A stretch of 20,774 bases of DNA from Symsagittifera roscoffensis (Eukaryota > Xenacoelomorpha > Acoela > Convolutidae): assembly GCF_963678635.1 (NCBI RefSeq), contig NW_026970676.1:1-20774 (forward strand), given 5' to 3'. The translations under genes and the position numbers were made by a program. Positions 16,661 through 20,774 of the stretch are shown in pieces (positions within the stretch are counted from its first letter, which is position 1; each line of letters begins with the position of its first letter). The notes beneath the pieces were generated by a model. It worked only from the letters and a program-made list of their open reading frames with translations, did not search any database and was not told where the DNA came from.

Positions 16661-19600
16661 GCCTAATTTTTTTGTACGCGAGCTATTCGAGCGACGAAGT
16701 TCAAAAAATTCCCCCCACTTATTTCTCGAACTAAATTAGTCCGCAAAAATCAAGTCTTTTGAGCAAGCTGTTTAAAGCAATGAAACTTTGGAACGTTCAA
16801 GTTGATATATGAAGAGGTTTGGATGGCAAAAATTTTGAGTTTTTTATATTTAGCCAATCAAGCGTTGAAACTTCAAGTTTTAAGCGTTATTTCGATAACA
16901 ATTACGAGTGATGAACATTTACGATGAACAATTAATTAGAGCGATGAAGATCAAAATATTCAAAATGATTTCTTAGAACCACTTATTGAAGCTAGGGAAA
17001 TTGGAAAGTTTTGAAAATGATGGCACCCTGAAGTGTTTTGCGAAAAAAAAATATTTCGAAGCAAGTTAATCAATCAAAGAACTTTACCTATGCAAGCAAT
17101 AAAAGCTTTGAAATAATTCAAGCTGTTTCATAGAGCAAATCGATCGCAAAAAAAAATTAACTTTTTCTCAGAAAACTTTTCAAGCTCTGGAATTTGAATG
17201 CTTTAAGTTATTTATGAAGCAAACAGGTTGCGGAAAACTTAAACTTTTTTAAAGCAAGTTAATCAAGCATTGAGCTTTTGAATTATTTGAAGTTTTTTTC
17301 AGCAAGCGAAAAAAAATTCAAGAAACTTTTTTCCAAAAGTAATGAATTTTTTCACGCAAAAAATCGAATTATCCATCGTTTCAACTTATTTGTTAGACCA
17401 AATTAGATGGCAAAAATTTTTTTTTAAACAAGCTAATCAAGTAATGAAATTTTGAATCAATTTAATTATTTCATAGCTCGAATGGGTATGCAAAAAAAAA
17501 TTTTTTTTTTCTAAGCAAAGTACTCAATTTATTCCTTCACAGAATCTACTGCAATTATTAAACGTCTTAAGTTACTTATTAGACCGAAGTTGTTTGCAAA
17601 CTATTTTCTAAGCATGCTATTCAAGTATGTAAAATCTGAAATATTTCAAGACAAGTCTAAGCTCAAATCGATTCGCAAAAATTTTTTCAAATGAACTATT
17701 TAAGTCAATTTGGAACCAATTTTTTTCGGCAAAAAATATTTATTGTCTAAGCAACCATTTCAAGCTACGAAACTTGAAACTATGGACCGATTTCGTGAGC
17801 AAGTTTTTTTCCAAGCGAGATATTTCAGCTATTAATCATTTTAAGTTATTTAGGAGACCGAATTGGTTTGCAATTTTTTTCTAAAGAAGCTAATCAAGCA
17901 ATGAAAGATTGAAAAAGTTTCAATATCAAAAATTGAGCACAAAATTGATCGCGAAAATCGTTGAGAGTTTTTAAGCATGCTATTCAATATGTTCATAGAT
18001 TTAACTTGTTGGATAATTTTTTTTTCTGAGCAAGCTTTTCAAGTTATGAAACTTTCTAGTCGATTCATACACCCACTAGCTTCGCAACAATCTTTTAGTT
18101 CTTCTAAGCAAACAACTCAAATTAATCATTGACCAAATCAGGGCGAGTTTTGTTTCTAGGCAAACTGTTCCAACTATTACTATTAAACATTTTAAGTTAC
18201 TTAATATACCGAAGTTGTTTGCGAACTAGTTTCATAGTATGCGATTCAAGCCATGAAAGTTTGAAATGTTCCAAGATAATGCTTAGCTCAAATTGGTTCG
18301 CAAATTTTTTTTGAGTTTATTTTCGACCAAATTGGTCGGAAAAAAATTATTTGTTGTCTAGTCAACCAATTCAAGCTATTTCAAGAAAAATTTCAATTTA
18401 TTTTATACAACGAATCGTTTCATAAATTTTTCTATGTCATTATTGACCGATTTCGTTAGCAAGTTTTTTTTCAAGCGAGACATTTCAGCTATTAATCATT
18501 TTAAGTTATTTAGGAGACCGAAGAAGCTATTCAAGCAATGAAAGATTGAAAAAGTTTCAAGATAAAAACTCAGCTCAAAATTGATTGCGAAAATCTTTGA
18601 GAGTTTTTAAGCATGCTATTCAATATGTTCATAGATTTAACTTGTTGGATAAAATCTTTTTTTTTTCTGAGTCAGCTTTTCAAGTTATGAACTTTTCAAT
18701 TCAATTTATACACCATATCGCTTCTCAAAAATCTGTGAGTTTTTAAAGGTTTTAAGTTATCTAAAAGATCGAAGTTATTTGCAAACTAATTTTTTGTAAG
18801 CTATTCAAGCCATGAAAATTTGAAATAATTCAAGATAGTTCTTATTAGCTCAAATGCAAAATTTTTTTTCGAGCGAGCTATTTAAGTTGATTGCTAGGAA
18901 AAAAAATTGGCAGGAAAAAAATTATTTATCGTCTAGTCAACGAATGCAAGCTATGAAAGTTTGAAATATTTTAAGTTAGTTTATACAACGAATCGTTTCA
19001 TAAACTTTTTCATAGCAATTATTCAAGTTATCTATTGACTAATTCCGATCTTTTGTCCAAAGATAAAATTACGCTCAAAATCGATTGAAAAAATCTTGGA
19101 AAGTTTTTAAGCATGTTATTCAATATGTTCATAAACTAAAATGGTTGCAAAATATTTTTTTGAGCAATATTTTCAAGCTTTTCAATCTTCTTAAGTCGAA
19201 ATGCTTTGCAAAAGCTTTTGACTTCTTTACAGCAAACTATTTCAGATATTAACCACTTCATGTTTTTATAGACGAGTTGGTTCGCACCAAGTTTAATTTT
19301 TCTAAGCAAACTTTTGAAGCACTGAAACTTTGAAATTTTTCAAAATACTTCAGAACTTGAATGATTTGCAAAAAGTGGCGAACTTTTCTAAGCAAGCTAT
19401 TCAATATGTTTGTTGACAACATTCATCGGCTAATTTATTTTTTGAGCAAATTTTTCAAGCGATGATTTTTTCAAGTCTTTTCATACGCCGAATCAATTCA
19501 GGAAAATCCTTGAGTTTTCTATGCAAATTACTCAAGTTATTCATTGACTGAATTGGTGGGCAAAAAGATATTTTTAGGCAAGCAATTCCAGTCATTAATT

Positions 19601-20774
19601 AATTTAAGTTATTCAATAGACCGAATTGGTTGGCGAATATTAAATATTTCTAAGCAAGCTATTCAAACAAAAAATACTCGAAACATTTAAGGTAATTCTG
19701 AGCTCGAATTGATGTCCACAAAAATTTTCAAGTTACTTAGAGTCGTTTTGCAAAATCTTCTGAGTTTGACCGAGCAAAAATTATAATTATTTTATTACCA
19801 AATCTTTGGCCAAAAAAAAATTCTAAGCAAGATCTTCGAGCTATTGAACATTTTAAGTTATATAATAGACCTAACTGTTTCAATTGCAAAAAATTAAGCA
19901 AGTCAATTAAATTATTCATTAGCCGAATTGATTTGCGTAGAAACCTTGAAATATTTTGAATTTTTTTGTAAATCTAATCGGTTCGCAAAAAATTTTTGAG
20001 TTTTTCTATGCAATCTACTCAAATTATTCCATGGCCGAATTTTTGGGATATTTTCAAGCACGCTAATCCAGAAATTGTTCTTTTTAAGTTATGTAGAAGA
20101 ACAGGTTGGTTCGTCAAAAATTTAAAATTTTCTAACCAAGCTATTCAAGCATCGAAACATTGAAATATTTCTATTTAATTCTTAGCTCAAACTCGTTTAC
20201 AAGAATTTTTAGTTTTTCTACAAAAATTATTGAAGTTATTTGTTGAACGCGTTGGTTGGCCGAATTTTGTTTTCTGAAATACCTTTTCAAGCAAAAACTT
20301 TTGAAAATTTTCAACTAATTTGATTCAATAAATCGGTTTGAGAAATGTTTTTGAGATTTTGCAAGCAAACTACAAAGACCGAATCCGCGGGCAACAAATT
20401 TTTTCCTCAGCAAGCTTTTCCAGCTATTAGTTATTTACTAGACCAAATTGGTTTGCAAGAATAATAAATTTTTCAAGCAAACTATTCGAGCAATCAAACT
20501 TTGAAAAATTTCAAATTATTTCAGAGCTCAAGTTGGTTTGCAAAAAGTTTCCAGTTTTTCTATGCAGCTCATTCAAGTTATTTTTAACCAATTTAATTGG
20601 CATAAATTATTTCGAGAAACCTTTTCAATATGAAAAGAAGTTTTTCAAGTTATTTTCTGCACCGAATTGCTTCCCAAAAACTTATAAGGTTTTTTTAACA
20701 AACTATTCAAATTATTTCAGAGACCAAAGCGTTCCACAAAAAACTTTGTGTGTTTTTCAGCAGGCTGTTTGAAA
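16661..20774 (+). repeat. ~86-bp satellite array of A3 (about 47 monomers, open to the right)
   Basis: Monomer for monomer it corresponds to the array of A1. It carries a segmental duplication: 17780-18040 resembles 18440-18665, with an offset of about 640-660 bp (equivalent points 17821 and 18481). In A1 the matching region is shortened by recombination at aattggttygcaaatttttt. Confidence 0.85.

Larger units (their letters stand above)
16515..20774 (+). mobile_element. Element A3: left part of an A element, truncated by the window end
   Basis: Begins with the same subterminal sequence and 35-bp terminus (16541-16575) as A1 and follows A1 nearly base for base through the satellite. The last base of the window corresponds to 4020 of A1. 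It has an extra block of about 430 bp near 17861-18290 that A1 lacks. Module D and the right terminus would lie beyond the window. The open frames at 18129-18314, 19737-19919 (minus) and 20533-20772 lie in satellite and are incidental. Confidence 0.7.

Noticed and set aside
20533-20772. 79-codon frame running to the window edge
   Set aside because: It lies in the satellite of A3. The same region in A1 (about 3770-4018) does not support a conserved protein.

Overview
The window looks like non-coding, AT-rich repetitive DNA from a eukaryotic nuclear genome, most likely an invertebrate animal. I cannot name the species. The reasons are the absence of any convincing protein gene, tandem repetition nested at several scales, a diverged satellite of about 86 bp, and a tRNA-like pair of Pol III A/B boxes. 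There is no bacterial gene organisation, rRNA, intact tRNA or CRISPR array. All long open frames fall inside repeats and are best explained by the repeats.

Two kinds of unit alternate. I call them A and B. Order: end of a B unit (1-121), A1 (122-5846), B1 (5847-7485), A2 (7486-9842), four B units head to tail, B2-B5 (9843-16514), and A3 (16515 to the window end, incomplete). A units carry a GC-rich 35-bp terminal inverted repeat (149-183 and 5737-5771 in A1) and are flanked by a 15-bp direct repeat, aatggattataatga. The B2/B3, B3/B4 and B4/B5 junctions contain this 15-mer once and no A unit, so they are the matching empty sites. A therefore behaves like a non-autonomous inserted element or a recombination cassette. 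Inside, A1 and A3 are filled by about 50 diverged ~86-bp satellite monomers. A 1-kb non-satellite module (D) follows, with a degenerate tRNA-like sequence on the minus strand near its right end. A2 is a shortened, rearranged copy.

Each B unit is 1.57-1.78 kb and has the same layout: palindromic TAATCGATTA motifs, about 700 bp of unique sequence, a 24-bp minisatellite, a GC-rich 32-bp tandem array with 4 to 9 full copies, a duplicated 24-bp motif, and a terminal block of 10-bp tandem repeats of the type ATTATAATGG containing a 24-bp near-perfect palindrome. Sequence differences show that B4 is a mosaic of B3-like and B5-like segments, so the array is recombining.

No genes work together here. 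The interest lies in how an inverted-repeat element, a satellite and a tandem array have become interleaved, and in the dense 10-bp palindromic TAAT-NN-ATTA motifs that mark every junction. All comparisons were made by eye; no alignment or database search was run.
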